From contig CP085835.1 of assembly GCA_020809705.1 (NCBI GenBank), forward strand, positions 1,302,001-1,366,000: 64,000 nucleotides of DNA, read 5' to 3'. Positions 11,135 to 21,900 of the stretch are shown here, piece by piece; position 1 is the stretch's first letter, and the number at the start of each line of letters is the position of its first letter. Made by a program: the position numbers and the translations under genes. Source of the stretch: Calonectria ilicicola. Lineage: Eukaryota; Ascomycota; Sordariomycetes; Hypocreales; Nectriaceae. A model generated the notes under the pieces. The model did no database searches, was not told where the DNA came from, and saw only the letters and a list, made by a program, of their open reading frames with translations.

Positions 11135-11253
11135 ACATACGACCATAGCTCTTAGAAAATACGGGATCCCGTCCGCTCTCCCATAGTCAAGCTGAGAAGC
11201 GGTGAATTAGTACTCGGGTCGGTGACGACCGGGGAATCCTCGCTGTTGTATGT
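11135..11253 (+). rRNA. 5S rRNA gene (copy 1)
   Basis: 119-nt dispersed 5S rRNA gene transcribed by RNA polymerase III. It begins ACATACGACCATAG, contains the internal block GGGATCCCGTCCGCTCTCCC and GGGTCGGTGACGACC, and ends GTTGTATGT followed by a T7 run, a good Pol III terminator. The 5' and 3' ends pair to form the terminal helix. Two arm segments depart from the usual sequence in a paired way (TCGG with CCGG instead of TTGG with CCAG), so the fold is kept. The copy looks functional. Confidence 0.92.
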
Positions 11254-11533
11254 TTTTTTGGACTCGACCTTCATTTTTGCCTGTGCATCGCAATGCTCTT
11301 TTTCGTATCTTCCCTTTTTACCCGTCCCCCCCTCCTGTGCTTCATTTTTTCCTCTAAAATGTCATCAAAATAGCTTCATCGAACAGTCAGTATCCGTTGC
11401 AGTCGACCGGTGTCGAGGCGACCCTCAGACAAGATAACATGGATAATTTGAAATCTAACATTCGTGCAATTGATCTACCATGGCAATTGTTGACTTTTTT
11501 ATCCCATCATGGTCGCCCCAGTATTATCTACAT

Positions 11534-14500
11534 TTAACGCGGGGAGCCTCTCATTACCTCATCATCCATCGAGAAGTCATCTATCCTCGTCCATAGCCAT
11601 CTGCGTTGATGATCCCTCACGACCCGCTTTTTTCCCTTTTTAGACCAATCTTCTTGAAGCAACTTCGCGACTGCAGCCCAGTACGAGTCCTCGTTTTTGT
11701 CGCGACATTTGCTTCTCTTTTCTTGCACAATACTGTAAAACTCTTTTTCAATGGAAGTTCGTGGTACTAACGATAACTTTTTCCGCAATGCTCCATTTTC
11801 ACACAGAAAACGGATAAGGGCCAGGCGCGCTTCAGTGCATGTAGAATTGAAGCGTGCACCGCACCAGCGACGGACTCGAGTGTCGCTAAAATGGTCAAAC
11901 CCAAATATTGCAGAACCCAAAATCTGTCGACGAGACATAGAGTCCAGCAAATTGGGGTTGGTTTCAACCATGTGTTGTACATAAGGCCTGACAGAGAATT
12001 GAGCGTTGAAGCTTAGGAACGTATTAGAACTCCCAATATTCTGACTATCGGACCAGTGCTGTGCTCTTTTGGTCGTTCGAGAACCAGGTGCAGTCAGTCT
12101 ATATACCCGAGCTACCCTACCGAGATTCGAGTCCAGCTTACCCAGAACCTCAGCCAAGAATTGAAAATTAACAGCGTTATTTCCAACCCGAGAAGCATGA
12201 TAAAAGTAAAGGCCTACCTGCTCCCAGAAAACCTCTTCTGTTCCTATCGCTTCTAATTTCTCACGAGGGTCCCACAGGTTGCTATCTGAACTCTCAATCA
12301 CTAGAGCTTTAAGAAGTGCCAGATGAGGGTCAAACTCATCCCTAGATTCAGCACAAATATCTAACCATCTTTGATTCAACCACTCTTTGACAGATCTATG
12401 AAGATAGTCCACATAGCCGTCGTGGGCAACTTCAAGCAAACCAATCGTCCGGCTATTCAGTCGCCTTGTCATGTTTTCATGTATGTGATCTCTGCGATTC
12501 TCTCGTAAAACTATGATATCCTCATGCAAATTATCATCCTCATCTGACAGCCAAAAGGTAATTATATGAAGAGGCTTGGTCGAAGCATGACGTATTTGAA
12601 ATAGTCGGGATGAGTCACCCCTGTACCTTTGGTCGATCTTCAACCAGATTCTCTGGTACAATTCATATAAATCATCAGGAAGTGCCTCTAATGTGGCTTG
12701 CAATGATGACAATTGGTCGCCATTGGTAAATCCTTCACAAAGAGTGCGAACAACCAACGAGACCCAAAGAAACACACCTTTGGCTTTTTCCACGATATCA
12801 TCTATGAATTGACGAGCTTTAGCAGGGAAGTTAGCTCTAATCTCTTTGAATCCCGCTGTGCATTCAAATTCTTCGCGTATGAATATTTCAATATCGCCCC
12901 TTGTGAGATTCTCCATTCGTAACCTCGGGCTCTCTTTAAATGCGTCGGAGAAGATAATCAATGGACGGCTGCTGACACATATCTTAACACCCCGGCGGTT
13001 TCGAAAGAGTTGAATAAAACGGAGAAGTTGCTGATGTGACCCTTCGAACTCATCGAGGCCATCGATGAACAGTGCCAGTTTGAATTCGACTTCGATGAAG
13101 TCACATAGGGCATCAAAGCTTTCCAAAAGTGCTTCCCAGTTCCATTTTGGTGTTAATCTGGCAGCTTTGCTTCCAAAGACTCTGAATAGGGCCCAACGTC
13201 GAGGACAAACCCTGGGGGCCAGCATCGGCATTTGGCTCAAGATTTGATGCAGGAGGGTCCTAAAAAGCCCTTCTTGTGACCTTTGCATATCGTCTCCGGC
13301 ATTCCAAAAATAAAACGAAGCTACCACCAGAGGCATGCCCGAAGCCCAAGTTTCAAGTTTTTATCGCACGGTGGGACTTTCAACGAGAAATTTCATAAGA
13401 GTAGACTTTCCAGCGCCAAGTTTGCCAGTTATCCAATAGATGTCGGAAGTAGTTTCAGCTAGCCAAGCAGTGTAATTAGACCAGCATCTGTAAGTCTGAC
13501 TTACGGTGTGAGGCTCTATAAAAATCCATTCAAAAGTCTTTTGATACGGTTCGACAATGCCCGCCTCCCGGCGCTTAATTCCTTCAAATAAAAGACTACC
13601 AATGACGGCACGAGAACATCTCAACTCACTGTAACCTTCCAGTGTCCACATTTTGAATTGATCATCAAAATCTCCTGTCTCGGTATTTTGATGTAAGGCA
13701 AACTTTTCTGATGGCCAAATGGCGTCGACTATCGCACGGCGGTCGGTACTTGATTGGGAGTGAATGTTCCGAATAAGATCAACCAGAGATCGATTGAGGA
13801 CCTGCGAATTATCCTCAGCTTGCCATGCAGCATGTCTCCTTTCGGTCTTCGATGTTTCTTCAGCCGGTTCCCTATTATATATATAAATCATTACTTCAAT
13901 ATTCCTCTAAATCATCATATGAGAGAATGTACCATAGAATCTCTAAGAACGCCTTCATGATTTCGAGCCTAGACTGGGGTAGTTTGTTACACCAATTTAT
14001 GGCCTTATCTTCAAAACCAGCCTCTTTCAACTCAACCAAAAGGTTGCGCTCAAACATCTTGACATGGTCTGAGAAATTATAAGTGTATGATGTGATTCCC
14101 TCTTCTTGGGCTATCTGAACACATTCTGTGGATAATTGTGTCAGAGATATTTTGTCCTTAGTTTCCAATATTTGGATCATCTCTCTAAGCTGAGAAAATA
14201 TTGCATTACAATTTTTGGCCACACCAAGAACGAGTGTATCAATCGTTTCAGATATTTGATCGGTGTGGTTTTGAAGGAGAAAGTCCGATTGTACTATAAC
14301 ATTTTTATTTAGACTTTCAAGATCTTTTGCAAGCGTAGACAATATAAACGTCTCTGATGTATGTTTAGACAAAGAATGATAAGCCGTGCAGTCTTTTGAG
14401 AGCAGATGAACAACAAAGTCGATGAATGGAACAACAGCAGTAGCAGCAACCAAACACCTCAAGGGGTCATCGATTTGCCGGTTGCCGAGACTTTCCTGAC

Positions 14501-14791
14501 AAATCTTCGGTTCAAAGTACTCAATATTAAGTACATCTGAGCATTTTGGCCTGGGATGCGAAGATGCTTGCCTTCCTGGTGATTAAATTTAGCTGATTAG
14601 TAATATACGTCGTACAAATGCGAGCTTTTACCTTCATAGTTGATGCTAATGTTGACAGGAGCACTAAAGGAAGCACCAGGGAACATAGGGCCGCTTCCAC
14701 TACTCTGATTCTGATTTTTTCTGGAGCTGATTATGTTCTGAGGGTTTCCATTACTTTCCAATAGATCAATAAAGGACTGAGGTGGTTCCAT
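11534..14791 (-). pseudogene. NLR/STAND gene with NACHT domain, interrupted by one in-frame stop
   Basis: Fungal NOD-like receptor gene. Exons are 14791-14632, 14575-13933 and 13871-11534; the spliced frame is 3141 nt. Residues 1-54 contain a low-complexity motif SSGSGxxFPGAxFxxP (29-45) that matches the C-terminus of the divergent hydrolase gene. Residues about 80-230 form a helical SesA-like N-terminal domain (LRCLVAATAVVPFIDF). NACHT follows, with Walker A GKLGAGKS (417-424) and Walker B LALFIDGLDEFEG (533-545), then CVSSRP and a helical C-terminal region without evident WD, ANK or TPR repeats. Codon 438 is TAA (13363-13361), inside the conserved stretch after Walker A. The frame continues open on both sides, so one C-to-T change in CAA would explain it. 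Either the gene is a pseudogene, the base is an error, or the product is a split protein. Known relatives activate cell-death effectors in non-self recognition. Confidence 0.85.
14642..14707 (-). other. Candidate amyloid-signalling motif, NLR copy
   Basis: Encodes residues 29-50 of the NLR product. It shares SSGSG, FPGA, F and P at matching spacing with the C-terminus of the adjacent hydrolase (16451-16531): about 14 of 21 positions identical, in otherwise unrelated proteins. The Gly/Ser/Asn-rich, short, aromatic-punctuated composition is that of fungal amyloid motifs (sigma, PP, HRAM types). I cannot assign the exact family. Confidence 0.6.
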
Positions 14792-15388
14792 CTCGCCCTA
14801 AAGAAGCAAGTTCTCGGAATCAAATTGTTTATGATTGCATATGTTGACTGTTGCCTGGGATTTAAATAAAAATATCATCCCAATAGGATGATCAAAGAAG
14901 CGGTATATGCCGACAGCTGAGAATCCTCCTTAACTTTGAAGTCAGCTAGGGAACATAGCCAGTGGCCATCTATCCTCAGTCCCGAACCTATTGATCAGTA
15001 TAAAGAATATGAGTGAGCGAAAATGCCACAGCAGATTCAATAATTAGTTAAGTGAGAAAAATTAGGCTGAAAACGATGACCAGGTGATCGGTCACTTGAG
15101 GCTATGTAGTAAGCACTAAAAAAAAAAATAAAAAAAAAACACTCGATAGCCCGTATCACTGGCTAAAGCAAGGAAGAATGCAAACTGTTGGCTTCTTAGC
15201 CACTCATGGTTGGTTAAAAGAGGGGATTTAGGAAATGAGGCAACCACTAGCGCTCATGTGATTCGCGCCACGTCTCGTCGAGGCAGCCTTTCAGGCAAAC
15301 AGATCAAAAGCCAGTAACCGCACAATCTCAAAAGAAGTTTGAACTGGGCTTCTAGCCAGTTTCAGCTCAACACACAAAAGTCCAGAAT
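14792..15388. promoter_or_regulatory. Shared bidirectional promoter region, NLR / hydrolase
   Basis: 597 bp between the divergent starts, with A-rich tracts at 15118-15141. Co-expression of the pair is likely from the layout. No specific operator recognised. Confidence 0.5.
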
Positions 15389-16534
15389 ATGAAGAGATTG
15401 CTACAGGTTCTACGGCGCGACAAGGCTCGGGCCAATCTCGAATTTGAGCAATCGGCCAGGACTATTGATACGGCGGACGGTACGCCACCGCATTACGGCA
15501 TAGGACCCGAAGCAGAAAATTTTCCTCCAACTTCACCTGTATTTCCGGATGGAGTCAAAATTCTACACGACTGCAAAGATGCTGTAGTCGATGTCTGTTT
15601 TATCCACGGGTTAACCGGAAATCGCGAAGGCACATGGACAACCTACGGGCAGTCGAACCCTTGGCCCGAAACGCTGTTACCACCACAGCTTAGCCAAGCC
15701 CGCATCCTTACATATGGTTATGACGCATACATCCTGCGACAGCGAGCTGTATCAAAAAATGGTCTCGGGGACCATGCCAAGAACTTTCTAAACGACTTGA
15801 CGACTGATAGATACTCTGCGAACGCATCATCTCGACCAATAATTTTTGTAGCTCATAGCCTCGGTGGTCTTGTCTGTAAGGAAGCGATCTTACTTTCGCG
15901 AGATAATCCAGAATCACATCTAAGGGGAATATTTGAATACACAAAAGGCATTGTTTTTATGGGTACTCCCCATCGCGGATCCTGGATTGCGAAGTGGGCT
16001 AAGATCCCAGTAACAGGTCTTGGTGTTGTCTACTCTACTAATAAGACAATATTAAAAGTATTGAAAACCGATGATGCCTATCTTCAATCAGTCCAAGATC
16101 GCTTTTGGTCGATGATACGAGAACAACAGAGAATTGGCCGTGATCTGGAGGTTACATGCTTCTTTGAAGAGCTACCTTTAGGAGTGGTTGGAATGGTTGT
16201 CCCCAAAGACTCAGCAATTCTTGAAGGTTACAATGCAATTAGCATTCATGCAAACCACCGAGATATGGTCAAGTTTACATCCATCGATGACAATGGATTC
16301 AAAAGAGTTCTCGGCGAATTGATTAGATTCAAATCCCAAATCCAAGATTCATTAATAAGTCAGCTCATCCCACCAAGAGAAGGATATTTGAAAAAGCGAG
16401 AAAGCTCAGAAGTCCCCAACCCCGGTCGTGGAGGTCAAATCACTATGATCCGAGGGTCTCGAAATATTAGCAGTGGCAGTGGCAGCCATTTCCCCGGGGC
16501 TATATTTACTGGCCCTTTCCAATTGAACTCTTGA
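15389..16534 (+). CDS. SesB-like alpha/beta-hydrolase with C-terminal amyloid-like motif
   Basis: Intronless 381-residue protein of the fungal SesB/putative serine esterase type. After a basic N-terminus come VCFIHGLTG (oxyanion strand, about 69-77), the nucleophile elbow AHSLGG (Ser157), GTPHRGS, an acidic segment around VVPKDSAILEG and the late His in SIHANHRDMVKF, giving a plausible Ser-Asp-His triad. The last 27 residues leave the fold and carry SSGSGxxFPGAxFxxP, matching the N-terminus of the divergent NLR. In known systems the NLR templates amyloid folding of the effector's motif, which then turns on an enzymatic or membrane-active domain. Here the effector would be a lipase or esterase (inference). 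No signal peptide is seen, so the protein should be cytosolic. Unlike its partner it shows no break. Confidence 0.88.
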   Translation: MKRLLQVLRRDKARANLEFEQSARTIDTADGTPPHYGIGPEAENFPPTSPVFPDGVKILHDCKDAVVDVCFIHGLTGNREGTWTTYGQSNPWPETLLPPQLSQARILTYGYDAYILRQRAVSKNGLGDHAKNFLNDLTTDRYSANASSRPIIFVAHSLGGLVCKEAILLSRDNPESHLRGIFEYTKGIVFMGTPHRGSWIAKWAKIPVTGLGVVYSTNKTILKVLKTDDAYLQSVQDRFWSMIREQQRIGRDLEVTCFFEELPLGVVGMVVPKDSAILEGYNAISIHANHRDMVKFTSIDDNGFKRVLGELIRFKSQIQDSLISQLIPPREGYLKKRESSEVPNPGRGGQITMIRGSRNISSGSGSHFPGAIFTGPFQLNS

Positions 16535-17270
16535 TAGTTGAGGAATATTTTCTTGTTTATTCAAGTAATTACTAGAAATCAATTTCAAAATCCATTCCTA
16601 TGATCCACCACATGCAGTTATCGAAGCCCGACTTTAGGAAAACATCAACCTAGCCGAACAAGCTTGGTTCTTGCAAAAATAAATACTTGGTGGTTTACGT
16701 TTCTGTTAGATAGACGACATCGATCCCTTTTATAGTTAGAGTAAATAGCATACCATCTGCATCCCTTGTTGATACTTGCTTTTTTGCGTTTGCTAAACTT
16801 ATTCCACAAATGTGAATGGGCACCAAGTTTCCAGCAACACCGTTATAGGGATCTTTTTTACTTCAGGCCAAATATATGTATATATAAGTGTCTTTCATCA
16901 AGAAGAAAAATCCCAGGTTGTATCATGGCGGTCAGTATTTAAAAATAAATTTGTGATTGTTGAGTCTTTTGATGTGGCGGCCGAAACCGGGAATTGGAGC
17001 CATTGTGGTCGTCATTTCTTGCTCAATAATACGGATCTCTCTACTTGCAGAGCAGGAAATTTTCTAACATTCAACAAAATCATAGAATGAAAAGACCGTG
17101 TGACATGGAGAAGAAGTGTCATCAAAACTAATTTATTAGGACTCGAGTGCTATCATGGAACACATTATACATAGTTTAACACGCCAGTCGTAACCTTCCC
17201 AACCAACCCATGGGACGTCATGACTGAGAAACCCCCAAACGCAGCATATTGATTATGGTCGCTTTTTCTC
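16535..17270. other. Intergenic, no gene seen
   Basis: AT-rich sequence between two converging 3' ends. The open frame at 16812-17090 has no domain or plausible context. Confidence 0.5.
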
Positions 17271-19466
17271 TCATGGAGGTGCTGGGAGCCCTTTGGCACC
17301 GATGGCCGGGCAAACCGACATGTTGAAACATTCTGCCTTGGCAGAAACAACACATTTGCGAAGAGCCTTGTCAAACTCCATCTTGCCTTCACACTTGGGT
17401 GGGCCGGAGATACAATCCTTGCCATCCGGCTTAAGGCCGTTAGGGCACTTGGGATCTTCCTTCTTAACACACTTACCCAAGCCTTTGTCCAACGGAGCAT
17501 CCTCGGGACACTTCGGGTCTGCGATAATGACGCAGCGGCCATTCTTCAGCTCCGAGTTGCTCGGGCACTCAGGTGGCTTATCAGCTTCGCATCTACCAGT
17601 GACCTCATTGAGGTGGTGCTGCTTGGGACACTCAGGTGGTGCTGGAGACTTGCATCTGTCCCCGTCGATTTCCGTGCCACTTGGACATTTGGGATCACCA
17701 GCCACACACTGCTTCGTGGCCTTGTCCCATTGCATACCCTCTCCACAGTCTGGCTCTTCGTCGTCAACACACTCATTACCAACTAGATGGTGCTTAGGAG
17801 GACACTCGAGGGGGCCTGGCTTGACACATTTGCCATCAATGGGCTCCAGACCTTCAGTACAAGTGACACCCTCAGGGGATTCACACTCCCCATCCACCAT
17901 GTGGAAGTCGCCCTCACACTTAGGGTCATCCACCGAAACACACTCTCCGTTAACAATTGTGTCACCCTGGTGGCACGAAGGCAACCCGGGATGAACACAT
18001 TGGCCCTCGTGCAGATAAGTGGGCTTCTGGCAGATGGGGAACCCGGGGCCCACGCAGCGACCGTTGCTCAAATTGAAGCCATTGGGGCACTTGGGGGGGC
18101 GGGGGGCCACACACTTGCCCTGTTGGATGTTGAACTCTTTGGGACACTTGGGGGGCTCGCCAACACAGTGGCCATGCCAGAACTTGCCACCGCCGGAACA
18201 CTTGGGCTTGTCGTCCTTCAACACGCACTTGCCTCCCTTGAGCTCGGCGTTTTCGGGGCACTTGACTTCGCCTGGAATGACACATTCGCCGTTCTGGAGT
18301 GTGCCCTTTTCACAAATCTTCTCGGCAGTCTCCATGCACATCTTGGTGTTGGGGTCGAACTTCTGGTTCGCTTTGCAGGGACTCGTGGGAGGGTAATAAC
18401 ACCAGCCGTTCCTCAACACAGCGTCGGCTGGGCATTTACCATCATTGGGCCCGTGTCGGCACTGCTTGTCATAGTACTCCATGCCCTCGTGACAACATCC
18501 CCAGGTCTGGCTGATCTTGTCGTGGATGGGCTTCCTGCTTCCCTCACAGATGGCAGGCGTCTTCTTCTTGCACAGTCCATCCTTTGTGTCAAGTTTGTAA
18601 TCCTTTTCGCAGACCTTCTCTCCAACACATCTGCCCCGGATGAGCTTGCCCTCCTTGCACACAAGCTCCCCTTCGGTCACACATTGGTTGCCGACAATCT
18701 TTGCTTTGCCGCTGCACGAAGCAGGCACTTGGTGACGGCATACACCGTTCTTGAACTCATACTTGTCGGCACACTTCGGCTCGCCACCAACGCAGCGGCC
18801 GTCCTTGGAGGGCTTGCTATCGCTGGGACACTCTGGGTCGCTGCTGCTGATGCAGTCGCCTTGATCATAAACCAACTTACCCGGACAAGTGGGCGGTTGG
18901 TTAGACAAGCATCTGCCATTCTTGTAGTGAAATCTTGGGTCGCACTCCGGGACATAACTAGCAACACAATGCCCGTCCTTGAACCTGTAAGAACTATTTG
19001 GACATTTTGGGTCATAGATGGAAATGCAACGACCATTGTCGGGCTTGGTGTTTGGTGGGCACTGTGGGCCGGCTGGGTCAATGCAGTGCTGGCCGTCGAA
19101 CTTCAAGCCTTCCGCACAGTCAGGGTCTCTAATACAGTAGCCGCCCTCGCCGAGATTGGATCCCGGGGGACACACGGATGATGCTGGGTAAACACATCCT
19201 TTGCCGTCGTTGATGGTTCCAGGGGGACAGCAACGGCCGTTACCCGTCGCATCCTTGGCAAGTTCGATATCATCGAGGTGGACCCATCTCCATCCACGAA
19301 TAGCCAACAAATCTGTGATGTTTTCAACGTCGCCATACCTAGTGATGGACGAGTCAAAAGCACGTGCAGCAGCGTACTGCATCATCTGGCTCTGGTGGAC
19401 TGGCACATAGGCAGTAGCGCCGAGTGCAAGACTCGACACGAGCAGAGTCTTCCACGACCTCCCCAT
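17271..19466 (-). CDS. Secreted cysteine-repeat protein, 731 residues
   Basis: Intronless protein with a signal peptide (MGRSWKTLLVSSLALGATAY) and about 75 residues of ordinary sequence. The rest, roughly residues 78-715, is about 27 tandem degenerate units of 19-24 residues with two cysteines each, consensus P-x-C-P-x(6-8)-G-x-C-V. The spacing resembles oocyst-wall-protein or EGF-related Cys repeats, but no named domain can be assigned with confidence. No transmembrane segment or GPI signal is evident at the C-terminus (ends GAKGLPAPP). The product is probably a rod-like, disulfide-rich extracellular or wall protein. GC content is higher than in the flanks. The long antisense frame at 17787-19181 is a shadow of this repetitive, codon-biased sequence. 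Confidence 0.8.
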   Translation of the reverse strand: MGRSWKTLLVSSLALGATAYVPVHQSQMMQYAAARAFDSSITRYGDVENITDLLAIRGWRWVHLDDIELAKDATGNGRCCPPGTINDGKGCVYPASSVCPPGSNLGEGGYCIRDPDCAEGLKFDGQHCIDPAGPQCPPNTKPDNGRCISIYDPKCPNSSYRFKDGHCVASYVPECDPRFHYKNGRCLSNQPPTCPGKLVYDQGDCISSSDPECPSDSKPSKDGRCVGGEPKCADKYEFKNGVCRHQVPASCSGKAKIVGNQCVTEGELVCKEGKLIRGRCVGEKVCEKDYKLDTKDGLCKKKTPAICEGSRKPIHDKISQTWGCCHEGMEYYDKQCRHGPNDGKCPADAVLRNGWCYYPPTSPCKANQKFDPNTKMCMETAEKICEKGTLQNGECVIPGEVKCPENAELKGGKCVLKDDKPKCSGGGKFWHGHCVGEPPKCPKEFNIQQGKCVAPRPPKCPNGFNLSNGRCVGPGFPICQKPTYLHEGQCVHPGLPSCHQGDTIVNGECVSVDDPKCEGDFHMVDGECESPEGVTCTEGLEPIDGKCVKPGPLECPPKHHLVGNECVDDEEPDCGEGMQWDKATKQCVAGDPKCPSGTEIDGDRCKSPAPPECPKQHHLNEVTGRCEADKPPECPSNSELKNGRCVIIADPKCPEDAPLDKGLGKCVKKEDPKCPNGLKPDGKDCISGPPKCEGKMEFDKALRKCVVSAKAECFNMSVCPAIGAKGLPAPP

Positions 19467-20742
19467 GTTGACAAAGAAAGAATGACACTCGTTTCTAGGT
19501 GGGAGTTGAAACGGTGAGAGAAACTTGTGTGGAGGGATACTCTTTCAGAGGTGAATATGGCGCTCTTTATAATTTGTCAACCATGCACCACAATTGGGAC
19601 TCAAATCCGTCAAACTCTGCATGCTCGCTCTCTTTCTCTCTTTTTTTCCCTTTCGCTCGATTCTTGCGCGAATTGCCTCCAGCAGCTTCGCCACACTAGG
19701 GGCCAAGTACGACTATTGAGTTCCAGGCCCATGTCTCCGGGATGGCTCCATCAATAGCCTCGTCAATAGTTGTCAGCTCTTTCCCCGGTCCCAGGCACCA
19801 TCTCCTGACTGAAAGGGCGTTTATCCTACATTGGAATTCTAAGACAAGGAAGATTCAATAGTGGCAAGCCACTTGGCGCTTGCAGCTAGTTCCTGCGTGA
19901 AAATGCAGGGTTGTGGAGAGCTGAAGCATGGGCTGACAGGGGTCTCTCAAAGGCTGATGACGAATCACGGAATTCCCTTGTCCTCTCCCTTGGAGCGGCG
20001 CGGGCCGGTGCCAATGGATTTACCTATTTTGAAAGCCCTGCTTCTGTCCATACCAACTAAAGACAAGCTATTTATCGATTTCATGCATTGCTTTGGTGAG
20101 TGTGAAAAGCGCGCTAGCACTTTACGGGTAGGCACTACTCAATTCCTCGCCTGATTGACTATTGTCAAGGTCACTAAAATTGTCCGTGCAAAACACTATG
20201 GGTCTAGATTCTTCATCCAGCCAATGCAATGGCTAGGAGAGAGAAGACATGGCACTAATGCCAGTATATGCTACATGGCCGAAGGTTGGAAAGCCTTTGA
20301 TCCGATTCCACAGTCCCTGATACACTATGTCCATGAGTTGCAGCAGCCTACGGTTACATGATATGCATATGCACCTCATAAGGGAGCAAAAAGTAACACT
20401 TTACAGTGGTTATATAGGGCAGGACATGTAACTGTAGGCTGCTGCCACTGAAGGAGATTTTGGTAAACAGTATAAAACTAACTGCCTCTCTTAGTTTATA
20501 GAGTTCTAATATGACAGGATTGCATAGATATCAGCTATCATGAGACGATTTCTTGATAGGATTCCGTATTTTCTGAGAGCCATGGTTGTATAGCATAGGG
20601 CGACTAGTTGTCACCTACTAGGCCAGAGTTCCATCGCATGACTTTGTGATAGCGAAGCCGTGCATGTTCTTTTGCTCTATACAGATGCTTGCCGCGCATT
20701 AGTTCATTTCCAAGATGCTTCCTTGAAAGTAGTATTCTTCAT
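19467..20742. other. Intergenic with a 5S rRNA relic
   Basis: About 1.3 kb with no convincing gene. A CT-rich tract at 19628-19656 precedes the repeat-protein gene. A 34-nt 5S fragment lies at 20559-20592. Confidence 0.5.
20559..20592 (-). pseudogene. 5S rRNA 5' fragment
   Basis: Reverse strand matches the first 34 nt of the two complete 5S copies, including CTCTCAGAAAATACGG. It differs only at three C/T-type transition positions, and the rest of the gene is missing. Confidence 0.7.
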
Positions 20743-21252
20743 TCATTGACCACCCGATCCCAAACACTTGCGTCGGTGGAGCTCTTTAACTTCGTCATCC
20801 AGTCCGCTTATGGGCCCTTCCACTTCAATTCCAGGCGCGACATCATTGATGGCAAGCGGTCGAATTTTATTTCGCTGAATCCCAAACTCGCCCAGCCAAG
20901 ATTGATATTGGGCTGTGGATGAGACGTAGATGATGCGACCCAATCCGCAATAGGCGTGGGCAGCTGCACACATTGGACAATGTTCGCCAGAGGTGTACAT
21001 GGTTGTTCGAGCACGCTGTTCACGGCTAAGATTGCTTTGTGCCCATTGAGCCAGAGTGAACTCGGGGTGCAGAGTCGCGTCGGCTTTTCCGTCCCCATTC
21101 TTACCCGTCACGACGCGATTGCGGTCCTGCTGGAGAATAGTTCCATTCTCATCCACCAAAACAGACCCAAACGGGTCATCTCCCGCCTCGAGCGCTTCTC
21201 TTGCGAGATTGACGCAGAGCTTTAATATCTCGATCTTGGAAGTCTCAGTCAT
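20743..21252 (-). CDS. Nucleoside/CMP-dCMP deaminase-family protein
   Basis: Intronless 169-residue zinc-dependent deaminase of the cytidine/deoxycytidylate/guanine-deaminase superfamily. The zinc site is HPE (His and catalytic Glu, about 62-64) and CPMCAAA (about 92-98). The DPFGSVLVD segment is typical of guanine-deaminase and TadA-like members. HPE in place of HAE occurs in a recognised branch of this family. No signal peptide, so probably cytosolic, acting on a free base or nucleoside. The substrate cannot be fixed from sequence. It faces away from the crotonase gene 650 bp downstream on the plus strand. Confidence 0.85.
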   Translation of the reverse strand: MTETSKIEILKLCVNLAREALEAGDDPFGSVLVDENGTILQQDRNRVVTGKNGDGKADATLHPEFTLAQWAQSNLSREQRARTTMYTSGEHCPMCAAAHAYCGLGRIIYVSSTAQYQSWLGEFGIQRNKIRPLAINDVAPGIEVEGPISGLDDEVKELHRRKCLGSGGQ

Positions 21253-21900
21253 GGTTCATAGGATTTGAAGGGACATGGGCTACGTTGATTGCGCGGGAAA
21301 TATCCTGTCAGCGAAATTGATTCGCGCCCCACTTGGCTCTGATTTCCAACGTTGATTGGCTAGCTCAGATAGCTTCCTAAACAGGCAAAGATCAATTTCC
21401 CCGCTCAGAATATCTTCAAGGTGAGCATGATGTTGCGAAAAGTAACATCGCCGCGTTGCATCCTGATTCTTATGTCAGAACAACCACTTTGATGATCTTA
21501 AAACCATGAGGAAATAATTTTTTAATTGATTAATTCATCATAAAAAGAAAAATTAAGTTAAAAATTGCGACTGAACAAGATTGGGAAAGCCTTGGCATGA
21601 GAAACGTTTTGCTGTAGGGTAGCCAAGCCACCGACTGGACGGAGCAATTCCGCACCAAGGATCAAGTGTGGGCGGGCCAAGAAGTTGCAGGTGGAAATCC
21701 CCCGCACTTGATTGACTTCGGTTGCTGATCTGTCGCATTCGATACCACATGAGAATGGAGAGCCGAGGTCAGATCGGGGTAATAAGTCGGATCGTGCGGG
21801 ATAATCTTGTATAGATCCTTTGTATATTAATAGGTAGACGTCTATAGGTAGCAATCAAGGCCAACTACCTCTTGCAACACAATAATTCCTCTCATACAGT
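21253..21900. other. Divergent intergenic region, deaminase / crotonase
   Basis: About 650 bp holding both promoters. No other gene seen. Confidence 0.5.

Noticed and set aside
13323..13371. Possible 49-nt intron covering the NLR stop codon
   Set aside because: It has GT-AG ends but removes a length not divisible by three and would destroy the conserved LVVASFYFWN segment.
17787..19181. Long antisense frame of 464 codons
   Set aside because: It is a shadow of the Cys-repeat gene on the other strand. Its Ala/Leu/Gly-rich translation has no domain, and the minus-strand frame has a signal peptide and a regular Cys pattern.
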